Below are positions 51,225-59,097 of a stretch of DNA of 64,000 bases, piece after piece (positions within the stretch are counted from its first letter, which is position 1; each line of letters begins with the position of its first letter). This DNA is from Streptacidiphilus fuscans (GTDB taxonomy: Bacteria > Actinomycetota > Actinomycetes > Streptomycetales > Streptomycetaceae). The position numbers and the translations under genes were made by a program. The stretch is taken from contig NZ_JADPRT010000004.1 of NCBI RefSeq assembly GCF_015690355.1, positions 188,330-252,329 of the forward strand. Reading direction: 5' to 3'. The notes below the pieces were generated by a model. The model saw nothing but the letters and a program-made list of their open reading frames with translations, was not told where the DNA came from and did not search any database.

Positions 51225-51851
51225 GGATCCGGTGGCCAGCGTTGCCGCGACCGCGAGCATGGTCGCGGCGACGAGGCCGTCGAGTGCGCGCCAGGAGGCG
51301 GGGCGGCGGAAGAAGCCCTCCAGCAGGCGGGCGCCGAAGCCGAGGGCGGCGAACCAGCAGAGGCTGGCGACGACCGCGCCCAGTCCGAACTGCCAGCGCA
51401 GCGCGCCGTGCGTGGCCGCGACCGCGCCGAGGAGCAGCACCGTGTCCAGGTAGACGTGCGGATTGAGCCAGGTCATCGCCAGGCAGGTGAGCACGGCCCG
51501 GCGGCCCGAGCGGACGGTGGGACCGTTGCCCTCCAGGCCGGACGCGTCGGCAGCGCGGAAGGCGCGCCGCGCCGCCAGGGCGCCGTAGCAGAGCAGGAAC
51601 GCCACGCCGACTACCCGGACCGCCGTCATCGTCCCCGGCAGCGCCGCGACCACGACGCCCAGCCCGCCCACGCCGCAGGCGATCAGCACCGCGTCGGAGG
51701 CCGCGCAGATCGCCACGACGGGCAGCACCGCCTCGCGTCGGATTCCTTGACGCAGGACGAACGCGTTCTGCGCGCCGATGGCGACGATCAACGAGAGGCC
51801 GGTGCCGAAGCCTGCGGCGAGAGCGGTGAGCGGTGTTCCCATGACGATCAC
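51222..51851 (-). CDS. LysE/ArgO-family amino acid exporter
   Basis: A 209-aa six-helix membrane protein. Signatures of the LysE family are SLIVAIGAQNAFVLRQGI near the N-terminus and LAMTWLNPHVYLDTVLLLGA in the middle, with WFAALGFGARLLEGFF near the end. It is predicted to export arginine or lysine. It is divergent from a LysR regulator of the ArgP/LysG type, the classical exporter/regulator pair. The start may be ATG 51851 or ATG 51842. Confidence 0.92.
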   Translation of the reverse strand: MIVMGTPLTALAAGFGTGLSLIVAIGAQNAFVLRQGIRREAVLPVVAICAASDAVLIACGVGGLGVVVAALPGTMTAVRVVGVAFLLCYGALAARRAFRAADASGLEGNGPTVRSGRRAVLTCLAMTWLNPHVYLDTVLLLGAVAATHGALRWQFGLGAVVASLCWFAALGFGARLLEGFFRRPASWRALDGLVAATMLAVAATLATGS

Positions 51852-51878
51852 GCTAGGGGGATGAGTCGCTGCAGGCCA

Positions 51879-51908
51879 GCTAAAGATTTTTACGTAGCAT
51901 TAGCGTTC
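51879..51908. promoter_or_regulatory. AT-rich operator/promoter between lysE- and lysR-type genes
   Basis: GCTAA (51879-51883) and TTAGC (51900-51904) are inverted around an AT-rich 16-nt core, striking in a GC-rich genome. TAGCAT at 51895-51900 ends 8 nt before the LysR ATG at 51909, so that gene is probably leaderless. The location fits an ArgP/LysG binding site controlling the exporter. Confidence 0.6.
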
Positions 51909-52847
51909 ATGAAGTCGGACGTTCCGCCCCTTGCCCCGTCGCAGAGCCGCCTGCCGCACGATCTCGTCCGGACGCTGCTTGCCGTGGTCGACGAAGGGAC
52001 TTTCGATGCCGCCGCAGCCGCGCTCCACCTCACGCCCTCCGCCGTGAGCCAGCGGATCAAGGCGCTGGAGCAGCGCACCGGCCGGGTCCTGCTCACCCGG
52101 ACCAAGCCGGTGCGGGTCACCGAGTCCGGGCAGGTGGTGGTCCGCTTCGGCAGGCAGCTGGCCCAGCTCGAAGGGGACGCGCGCAGCGCGCTCGGTCTGG
52201 ACACGGGGGACGCGCCGCCGCGGCTCGCGATCGCCGTCAACGCGGACTCGCTGGCCACCTGGTTCGTGCCCGCGCTGGGCCGCCTCGACCAGACCCCAGG
52301 CGAGCCGGGGGTCACGTTCGACGTGCGCCGGGAGGACGAGGCGCACACCACCGCGCTGCTGCGGGACGGCGAGGTGATGGCCGCCGTCACCTCCACACCC
52401 GAGCCGGTCGCGGGCTGTTCGGTGCGCGCGCTCGGGCGGATGCGCTATCTGCCCGTCGCCACCGCCGAGTTCGTCGACACCTGGCTGCGCGGCGACCCGG
52501 CCGAGCTGCTCCCGCGCGCGCCGGTCGTCTTCTTCGACCGCCGCGACCAGCTCCAGGAGGCCTTCGCCCGCGAGCTGACCGGAGGCATGGCCGGCGCGGA
52601 CGGGCCCCGCCACTGGATCCCCTCCAGCGACGGCTACGCGGAGGCGGTCTGCACCGGGCTGGGCTGGGGTCTGCTGCCCGAGGCGCAGGCGCAACCCCGG
52701 CTGCGCGACGGTACGTTGAGGCGGATCGTGCCGGGCCTGTCGCGGGACGTCCCGCTCTTCTGGCAGCAGTGGCGACTCGACTCCCCGGCGCTGGCGGTCG
52801 TGGCGGAGGCCGTCGCCGCCGAGGCGGCGGAGCAGCTGCACCGCTGA
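51909..52847 (+). CDS. LysR-family regulator, ArgP/LysG type
   Basis: A 312-aa regulator with N-terminal HTH (FDAAAAALHLTPSAVSQRIK, then ALEQRTGRVLLTRT) and a periplasmic-binding-like effector domain. Short segments such as LAIAVNADSLATWFVPAL are characteristic of ArgP/IciA/LysG. It is divergent from the LysE-type exporter and is expected to activate it with basic amino acids as co-inducers. ATG at 51909 lacks a ribosome-binding site and is preceded by TAGCAT, which suggests a leaderless transcript. Confidence 0.93.
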   Translation: MKSDVPPLAPSQSRLPHDLVRTLLAVVDEGTFDAAAAALHLTPSAVSQRIKALEQRTGRVLLTRTKPVRVTESGQVVVRFGRQLAQLEGDARSALGLDTGDAPPRLAIAVNADSLATWFVPALGRLDQTPGEPGVTFDVRREDEAHTTALLRDGEVMAAVTSTPEPVAGCSVRALGRMRYLPVATAEFVDTWLRGDPAELLPRAPVVFFDRRDQLQEAFARELTGGMAGADGPRHWIPSSDGYAEAVCTGLGWGLLPEAQAQPRLRDGTLRRIVPGLSRDVPLFWQQWRLDSPALAVVAEAVAAEAAEQLHR

Positions 52848-52861
52848 CACTCCACGCGCGA

Positions 52862-52898
52862 GGACGCCTCCGGGAGCGGATGGCTCCGGGAGGCGTCC
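52862..52898. terminator. 16-bp hairpin between LysR and MFS genes
   Basis: 52862-52877 (GGACGCCTCCGGGAGC) and 52883-52898 (GCTCCGGGAGGCGTCC) are inverted arms with one mismatch and a 5-nt loop. It lies between convergent genes, 15 nt after the LysR stop, and should serve both directions. Confidence 0.8.
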
Positions 52899-52907
52899 CG
52901 TTCAGTT

Positions 52908-52924
52908 CAACTGACGATGCGTCA
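52908..52924. repeat. 17-bp direct repeat, right copy, flanking the LysE/LysR pair
   Basis: An exact copy of CAACTGACGATGCGTCA at 51208-51224. The two copies bracket both genes of the exporter/regulator pair with about 1.7 kb between them. Confidence 0.6.
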
Positions 52925-52941
52925 TCGTCATGTCGTCGTCG

Positions 52942-54426
52942 TCATGAGTCGTGCGGCAGCAGCTGGATCAGTCCGGCCAGGACCAGTTCCACCACGACCA
53001 GGACCGCCAGTCCCGCCTGGAACGCGTGGCCGTATCCGGCGGGGCCGGCGCTGCCGAGCGCGTCGTAGAAGACGATCCCGAGGAGCGCGATGCCCACCGC
53101 GCCGCCGACCTGCTGCAGCGTCGTGATCACCCCGGACGCCGCGCCGACCAGCTGCGGCGTCACGCGGGTCAGCACCGCCGCCGTGATCGGCCCGATCACC
53201 AGGCCCATGCCCACGCCGTCGACCACCAGCCCGGGGACCAGCCACACCACCCGCAGCGTCCCGCCCGTGGTCCCGATCTGTTCGGTGCCCGCCCACAGCA
53301 GCGCCAGTCCGAGGGCCATCACGACCGCGCCGAGCGCCACCGTCTGGCGGCCGAGCCGCGCCGCGACCAGGTCGGCACGGAGCGAGGTGGCGAAGTAGCC
53401 CAGGCCCAGCGCGGTGAAGACGACCCCGGAGGTGAGCGCGTCCAGCCCGCGGCCGACCTGCAGATAGAGCGCGAGGATCAGGAAGAACGACCCCTGCCCG
53501 CTCCAGAACAGCAGTTGCGCGACGGCGCCGACGGTGAACGCGCGGCCTCGGAACAGCTCCGGCGGGACCAGGGGCGAGCCCTGCCGCGCGCCCAAGTGCC
53601 GCTGGTGTGCGGTGAAGACGGCGAACAGCACCGCGGAGGCGGCCAGCGACAGCCACGTCCACACCGGCCAGCCGGCGCTGCGTCCCTGGATCAGCGGCAG
53701 TGCGAGCGTGACCAGGGCGGCGGTGACAAGCACGACGCCGACGTTGTCCAGGCGCGGGCGCTCCGGGGCGCGCGACTCGGGGACGCAGCGGTTCACCAGC
53801 GCGACGGTGACCGCGCCGATCGGAAGGTTGATCAGGAAGCAGGCCCGCCAGTCGGTGCCGAACAGGTCGGCCTTGATCAGCACGCCGCCGATCAGCTGCC
53901 CGAGCACCGCGCCCAGGCCCATGGTCAGCGCGTACATCGTGATGGCGCGCGCCTGCGCCTTGCCGTGGAACGAGGTACGGATGATGCCCAGCACCTGCGG
54001 CCCCATCAGCGCGGCGGCGAGTCCCTGCGCGATGCGTCCGCCGATCAGGAACGCGACGTCGGGGGCCAGCCCACAGGCGGCGGAGGCCAGCGTGAACAGG
54101 CCGAGCCCCAGCGCGAAGAGGCGACGGCGTCCCACGATGTCGCCGACCCGTCCGGCCGTGATCAGTCCGGCGGCGAGCGCGAGCGAGTAGCCCGCCACGA
54201 TCCACTGGATCGCGGCCGGGGAGGCACCGAGATGCCGCTGCATCGACGGGATGGCCACGTTGACGATGAAGAAGTCCAGCGCGGACATGAAGGTCGCGGT
54301 CAGCACCACCGGCAGCAGGCCCTTGCGGGCGACGGGTGCCGCGGGCTCGGTGGGTGCAGCCGTAGCGGCGGGGTTCTTGTGCGGGAGGCGTTCGTCCCGG
54401 TCGGCCGGGACCCGGATGGCGGTCAT
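52942..54426 (-). CDS. MFS transporter, DHA2 family (14-TM drug:H+ antiporter)
   Basis: A 494-aa membrane protein with about 14 hydrophobic segments. Family motifs: LDFFIVNVAIPSMQRHLG (motif D1), GRVGDIVGRRRLFALGLGLF (motif A), and GGRIAQGLAAALMGPQVLGI (motif B, Arg). It probably effluxes small toxic compounds or natural products. ATG at 54426 with GGAGCAGGGCAG upstream is preferred over ATG 54462, which has no site. A SnoaL-like gene lies 97 nt upstream on the same strand, and a LAL regulator is divergent. Confidence 0.92.
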   Translation of the reverse strand: MTAIRVPADRDERLPHKNPAATAAPTEPAAPVARKGLLPVVLTATFMSALDFFIVNVAIPSMQRHLGASPAAIQWIVAGYSLALAAGLITAGRVGDIVGRRRLFALGLGLFTLASAACGLAPDVAFLIGGRIAQGLAAALMGPQVLGIIRTSFHGKAQARAITMYALTMGLGAVLGQLIGGVLIKADLFGTDWRACFLINLPIGAVTVALVNRCVPESRAPERPRLDNVGVVLVTAALVTLALPLIQGRSAGWPVWTWLSLAASAVLFAVFTAHQRHLGARQGSPLVPPELFRGRAFTVGAVAQLLFWSGQGSFFLILALYLQVGRGLDALTSGVVFTALGLGYFATSLRADLVAARLGRQTVALGAVVMALGLALLWAGTEQIGTTGGTLRVVWLVPGLVVDGVGMGLVIGPITAAVLTRVTPQLVGAASGVITTLQQVGGAVGIALLGIVFYDALGSAGPAGYGHAFQAGLAVLVVVELVLAGLIQLLPHDS

Positions 54427-54523
54427 CTGCCCTGCTCCAGTGGGTCGGTGCGAGAGGTTCATGGCAAGGGGTGGACCGCGCGGGGGTGTGGGAGCAACCC
54501 CGCGCGGGGCCGAGGGGGACGGT

Positions 54524-54907
54524 TCAGACCGAGGGGACCTTGTCGAGGAAGCCCAGGACCTGGGCGATCCGGCCCTCCGCGTCCACGACCATCACGTCGA
54601 AACCGATCACCAGCGGCTCGGCGGCGTCGGCCGGGCCGAGCTCCCAGGTGAAGCGGGCGATGGTGTGGTGCGCGTCGACCGGGCCGCCGAGGCGGAAGCG
54701 CAGGCCGGGGAACTGGGTCTGGACCGCAGCCAGCGTCGCGTCGATCGCGTCCCGGCCCTCGGCGACGACCAGCGGGTCGGTGTAGCTGCCGTCCTCCGCC
54801 CAGGTCTCGTCGACCAGCTTGCGGCGGGCGGCGGGGTCGGTCTCGTTCCAGGCGGCGATGTAGCGCTCGGCGAGCTCCTGGGCGGTGGTGTTCGCGATGG
54901 CGTCCAT
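54524..54907 (-). CDS. SnoaL-like / nuclear transport factor 2-fold protein
   Basis: A 127-aa alpha+beta-barrel protein. It starts AQELAERYIAAWNETDPAARRKLVDETWA and continues with DGSYTDPLVVAEGRDAIDAT, a pattern common to SnoaL-like/NTF2 proteins. Members include polyketide cyclases and isomerases, but many have no known reaction. ATG at 54907 has AAGGAG upstream. It is probably co-transcribed with the downstream MFS gene. Confidence 0.88.
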   Translation of the reverse strand: MDAIANTTAQELAERYIAAWNETDPAARRKLVDETWAEDGSYTDPLVVAEGRDAIDATLAAVQTQFPGLRFRLGGPVDAHHTIARFTWELGPADAAEPLVIGFDVMVVDAEGRIAQVLGFLDKVPSV

Positions 54908-55056
54908 GGTGGTGCTCCTTCGTCCGTTCGGTGTTCCGGTGTGTCTCGCTGCGTTCTTGCAGGTCAAGACGTTACGGAGAAGACGAGGGCGCCGAATCAG
55001 TCGCGCTTAGGTACTTGTCGCACGGACATGCCGGTGGGTGTGTCAGTCGGTGTCGG

Positions 55057-55068
55057 TAGGGTGCTTGC
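55057..55068 (+). promoter_or_regulatory. TAGGGT -10 hexamer at the LAL regulator start
   Basis: TAGGGT at 55057-55062 ends 6 nt before ATG 55069, the spacing seen for leaderless actinomycete transcripts. No ribosome-binding site precedes the ATG, and no clear -35 was found. Confidence 0.4.
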
Positions 55069-57864
55069 ATGCTGTACGGACGGGGGGCCGAACAGGCCGC
55101 CATCGACGAACTGCTGCGCGCCGCCCAGGGGCGGACCAGCGGAGCACTCGTGCTGCGTGGCGAACCGGGTATCGGCAAGACGGCGCTGCTGGAGTACGCC
55201 CGAGGCGCGGCCGAGGGCTTCACCGTGCTGCGCACGGCCGGAGTCGAGGCCGAGTCCGAGCTTCCCTTCGCCGCGCTGCAACTGCTGCTCGCGCCCGCGC
55301 TGGGTGGCCTTGAGGCCCTGCCCGCGCCTCAACGTTCCGCGTTGGAGCGGGCGTTGGGCCTGGCGGAGCCTGCGGCGGACGCGTCCACGCCGGGCAGTCG
55401 GCTGCTGGTCGGCCTCGGCGTGCTCGGGCTGTTGGCCGAACTGGCCGAGGCCGGGCCGGTGCTCTGCCTGGTCGACGACGTCCAGTGGTGCGACGCGGCC
55501 TCCGCCGACGCGCTGTTCTTCGCCGCGCGACGCCTCGCGGCAGAAGGTGTGGTCCTGCTGCTGGCGGCGCGCGAGGGAGAGGCCCAGTCGCCCGACGGCA
55601 CGTCAGGAGTCGCACCGGGCCTGGCCGAACTGCGCCTTTCGGGCCTGGACGACGCGGCGGCGGCGCAGCTGCTCCAGCACAGCGCCCCGGAGACCGACTC
55701 CCTGACACGACGTCAACTTCTTGAACTCGCCCACGGCAACCCGCTGGCCCTGCACGAACTCCCCGCCGCCGAGCGGTCCGGCAGCGAGCCGCTGCCGCTC
55801 GCCGGGCGGCTCCAGCTTGCGTACCACGGCCAGCTGAGCCGCTTGCCCGCCGCCGCGCAGACGATGCTGCTGGTCGCCGCCGCCGAGGAGACGGGCGAGC
55901 TGCCCACGGTCCTGGCCGCCGCCGAGCGCCTGGGCGCCCACGTCGAGGACCTGCAGGCGGCGGAGGAGTCAGCGCTGGTCCGGGTCGAGCCGGGGGAGAC
56001 GGGCGGACGGCTGGCCTTCCGCCACCCACTGCTGCGGGCGGCGGCGCTCAGTCGCGCGCCACTGGCCCAGCGGCTCGCGGTGCATGCGGCGCTCGCGGAG
56101 GCGCTCGCCGACCACGGCACGCCGGTGCGGCGCGCCTGGCATCTGGCCCAGGCGGCCACCGGGCCCGACGAGCCGGTCGCGGCCGAGCTGGAACGGGCCG
56201 CCGAGCTGGCGGCCCGTCGCGGCGGCCACGCGGGCGCGGCGTCGGCCTGGGAGCGCGCCTCGCAGCTCAGTCCGGACCCGGCAGAGGCGACGCGCCGACT
56301 GGTCCAGGCCGCCGAGTCGGCCACGGAGGCGGGCGAGATCGAGCGGGCCGAGGCGCTGGCCGGGCGCGCCCGCGCCCGTCGCCCCGAGGAGCCGGTGCTG
56401 CTGGCGCACCTCATGTTCATCGAGGGCCTCGCCCAGTTCTGGCGCGGTGCGCACGAGCCCGCCCACCAATTGCTGCTCGACACCGCCGAGTTGGTCGCTG
56501 CCAGCCATCCCGGCCCGGCGGCCCGGGTGCTGCTCCAGGCCTACGACGTCGCGCGCTGCCTGGACGCCGAGGCTATGCGCACGACCGAGCACCACCTGGC
56601 CGCGCTGCCGCTCCCTGACGACGATCCGCTGGCCCCCACCGTCGCCTACCTGCTCGACGCGGTGGCGTCCGACGCGCCCGCGCCCGCCTCGCCGATGCCC
56701 GACGTACCCACCCCCGACACCGCCGCCGACGAGGTGAAGGACGGCCGCAGCCTGCCCGCGACGCTCGCACGGGCGCGGTCCGCCGGTGCGATCGTTCCTA
56801 TCGACCTGATCCAGGCCTGCGCCGCCGCACTGACCGTCGGGCAGGACGCGGACGCGCTCGCCGTGACCGAGCAGGTCGTCGCCGAGGCCCGCGCCGCGGG
56901 CGTGCTGGCCGCGCTGCCGCCACTCCTGATCACGCTCGCCGAGAGCGAGCTGTTCCACGGCCGCGCCGACCAGGCGCAGGCCCACGCGGAGGAGGCGCTG
57001 GCGCTGGCGACGGACATCCGCCAGGTCCAGTGGGTCGCGCCCGCGCACAGCCTGCTCGCCTACCTGGCCGCGCAGCGCGGCGACGAGGCGGCCTGCCGGG
57101 CGGCCCTGCACGCGGCGTCGGCAGAGGCACGCGGCGGCGCCTCCGCGCAGGTCGGCGTGCCGTGGCAGCAGTGGGCCGAGGGCCTGCTCGATCTCGGCCA
57201 GGGCCGTGCGGAGGAGGCGCTCGCCTCCCTGGGCGCACTGGTGCGCGGCCCAGACCGGGGCCACGTCAGCGCGCTGCGCGCCGTCCCGGACGCGCTGGAG
57301 GCCGCCGTGCGCCTGCGCGAGGGTGAGGCGCTGGCCGAGCCGCTGAGCCGCTTCGAACGCTGGGCCGAGCGCTCCCGGCAGCCCTGGGCGCGTGCGCTGG
57401 TGCTGCGTTGTCACGCCCTGCTGGCCCCGGAGGAGTTCGCCGAGCAGCTCTTCCTCGACGCCTTGTCGCTCCACGGCGGCTCCGGCCGTCCCTGGGAGGA
57501 GGCCCGCACCGCGCTGCTCTACGGCGAGTGGCTGCGGCGTGCCCGACGCAAATCCGAGGCCCGAACGCCGCTCCGCGCCGCCGCCCGCGCCTTCGACGCC
57601 CTGGGCGCGACGCCGTGGGCCGACCGCGCCCGCACCGAGCTCGACGCCTCCGGCGCGGCGTCGGCGGAGCCGCGGACGGTCGGGCCCTTGTCCGGTCTGA
57701 CGCCGCAGGAGACCCAGATCGTCCGCCTCGCCGCGCAGGGGCTCTCCAACCGGGACATCGCCGCCCAGCTCTTCCTGAGCTCCCGGACGGTCGGCTACCA
57801 CCTCTACAAGGCCTATCCCAAGCTGGGCGTCGCCTCCCGGGGCGAGCTCGCCGCGCTGGTCTGA
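55069..57864 (+). CDS. Large ATP-binding LuxR-family (LAL) transcriptional regulator
   Basis: A 931-aa LAL regulator. The N-terminal AAA/NTPase has Walker A VLRGEPGIGKTALLEYA and Walker B LCLVDDVQWCDAASADALFF. Long helical TPR-like repeats follow. The C-terminal LuxR helix-turn-helix is LSGLTPQETQIVRLAAQG then LSNRDIAAQLFLSSRTVGYH. LAL proteins commonly activate natural-product clusters and transport genes. Its likely target is the divergent SnoaL-MFS unit. The full domain set contrasts with the HTH-less NTPase at 28071-30254. Confidence 0.93.
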   Translation: MLYGRGAEQAAIDELLRAAQGRTSGALVLRGEPGIGKTALLEYARGAAEGFTVLRTAGVEAESELPFAALQLLLAPALGGLEALPAPQRSALERALGLAEPAADASTPGSRLLVGLGVLGLLAELAEAGPVLCLVDDVQWCDAASADALFFAARRLAAEGVVLLLAAREGEAQSPDGTSGVAPGLAELRLSGLDDAAAAQLLQHSAPETDSLTRRQLLELAHGNPLALHELPAAERSGSEPLPLAGRLQLAYHGQLSRLPAAAQTMLLVAAAEETGELPTVLAAAERLGAHVEDLQAAEESALVRVEPGETGGRLAFRHPLLRAAALSRAPLAQRLAVHAALAEALADHGTPVRRAWHLAQAATGPDEPVAAELERAAELAARRGGHAGAASAWERASQLSPDPAEATRRLVQAAESATEAGEIERAEALAGRARARRPEEPVLLAHLMFIEGLAQFWRGAHEPAHQLLLDTAELVAASHPGPAARVLLQAYDVARCLDAEAMRTTEHHLAALPLPDDDPLAPTVAYLLDAVASDAPAPASPMPDVPTPDTAADEVKDGRSLPATLARARSAGAIVPIDLIQACAAALTVGQDADALAVTEQVVAEARAAGVLAALPPLLITLAESELFHGRADQAQAHAEEALALATDIRQVQWVAPAHSLLAYLAAQRGDEAACRAALHAASAEARGGASAQVGVPWQQWAEGLLDLGQGRAEEALASLGALVRGPDRGHVSALRAVPDALEAAVRLREGEALAEPLSRFERWAERSRQPWARALVLRCHALLAPEEFAEQLFLDALSLHGGSGRPWEEARTALLYGEWLRRARRKSEARTPLRAAARAFDALGATPWADRARTELDASGAASAEPRTVGPLSGLTPQETQIVRLAAQGLSNRDIAAQLFLSSRTVGYHLYKAYPKLGVASRGELAALV

Positions 57865-57915
57865 CTGCCGGGCTGACCACGGGTCTGACTGCTCGTCTGA
57901 CAGGAGCATCGACGG

Positions 57916-58476
57916 ATGGACGACGCGAGCGTGACGGTTCGCCCTGCCCGCCCGGACGACGTCCCGGCCCTGGTCCGCCTCCGGCTGGCCAACGCCGAGC
58001 GGCACGTCGCGCTGGCGCCGGAGATCTACCGGCTCCCGCGCGAGGAGCTGGTGCGCGCGCACTTCGAGGAGCTGCTGGCGGCCGCGCCGGATTCCGCGCC
58101 CGAGTCGCCGCGCAGGATTCTGATATTCGTCGCCGAGCTCGCTGAAATCGCTGAGCTCGCCGAAATCGCCAAGCCCGCCGGTCAGGTGGTCGGGATGACC
58201 GAGCTGGTCCTGCTGCCCGACCCGCCGGACCATCAGATCCTGATCCCGCGCCGGGCGGCAGAGATCCACACCGTGGTCCTGGACGGGCACCGCGGCAACG
58301 GCGTGGGAGCCGCGCTGGTCGCCGCGACCGAGCGGCTGGCCGCCGAGTACGGGATCGAGATCCTCTACGCGGGCATCTTCACGCCTAACGCCGCTGCCAC
58401 CCGCTTCTACAGCGCCGCCGGTTTCGGCCCGCGCGGCACGCTCCTGAGCAAGACGCTCGCGCCTGGACTCGCGTGA
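57916..58476 (+). CDS. GNAT-family N-acetyltransferase
   Basis: A 186-aa acetyltransferase fold: VTVRPARPDDVPALVRLRLA (beta1), IHTVVLDGHRGNGVGAALVA (motif A, acetyl-CoA binding GNGVG), and IFTPNAAATRFYSAAGF (motif B). The substrate is unknown. An 18-nt in-frame tandem duplication at 58135-58170 yields ELAEIAELAEIAK in the region before motif A, at a loop position. ATG at 57916 has CAGGAG upstream. It is 51 nt downstream of the LAL gene. Confidence 0.88.
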   Translation: MDDASVTVRPARPDDVPALVRLRLANAERHVALAPEIYRLPREELVRAHFEELLAAAPDSAPESPRRILIFVAELAEIAELAEIAKPAGQVVGMTELVLLPDPPDHQILIPRRAAEIHTVVLDGHRGNGVGAALVAATERLAAEYGIEILYAGIFTPNAAATRFYSAAGFGPRGTLLSKTLAPGLA

Positions 58477-58542
58477 CCGTGCGACACGACCGGGACGATG
58501 CAATGGCGTGCCGGAACGGGGACGGCGGGCGATGATCGGAGG

Positions 58543-59079
58543 GTGTCCGCCCCCTCCAGCGACCCTCGGCTCGACGGCAGCGTCGTCGCGATCGACGCGG
58601 GTCACCAGGCCGTGTGCTTCTACCGTCACTACCCGCACCCCGTGGCCGAGGTCTGGCTCCAGCTGTCGCGCCCGTCGCTGCTCCGGCACTGGCTCGCCGC
58701 GGCCGACCGGCTGGACCCGGCCGAGGGCGGCTCGGTGGTGCTCCGCTGGCTGAACACGGACCCCGAGGGGCGCACCGTCATCGCCACCGGAACGGTCACC
58801 GCCTTCGACCCGCCGTCGCTGCTGCAACTCGACCTCGACCCGCACGGCCGGGTCCGCTTCGAGCTCACCGACGAGGGCGGCGGCACGGCGCTCGCCTTCA
58901 GCGCGAGCCTGCCCGCGCCCATCGACGAACCGGCGCAGGTCCTCGCGGGCTGGCACCTCCACCTCGACTACCTTGCCCAGGCGCTGGCGGGCGGCGAGGT
59001 CGACTGGCAGGCCTGGGACCAGGCCACGGAGTGGGAGCCGCTCCGCGCCGCCTACGCCGAGGCGCTCGGCGCCGGCTAG
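58543..59079 (+). CDS. SRPBCC-family protein (AHSA1-like)
   Basis: A 178-aa START/Bet v1-fold protein: FYRHYPHPVAEVWLQLSRPS (N-terminal segment), LRHWLAAADRLDPAEGG, FELTDEGGGTALAFSASLPA and WHLHLDYLAQALAGGEVDW. AHSA1-type members bind hydrophobic ligands or act in stress responses; no specific ligand can be read. GTG 58543 is preceded by GGAGG with almost no spacer; ATG 58498, adding 15 non-conserved residues, is an alternative. It converges with the HTH_42 gene. Confidence 0.78.
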   Translation: MSAPSSDPRLDGSVVAIDAGHQAVCFYRHYPHPVAEVWLQLSRPSLLRHWLAAADRLDPAEGGSVVLRWLNTDPEGRTVIATGTVTAFDPPSLLQLDLDPHGRVRFELTDEGGGTALAFSASLPAPIDEPAQVLAGWHLHLDYLAQALAGGEVDWQAWDQATEWEPLRAAYAEALGAG

Positions 59080-59097
59080 GCCCGGACGGTCAGGCCC

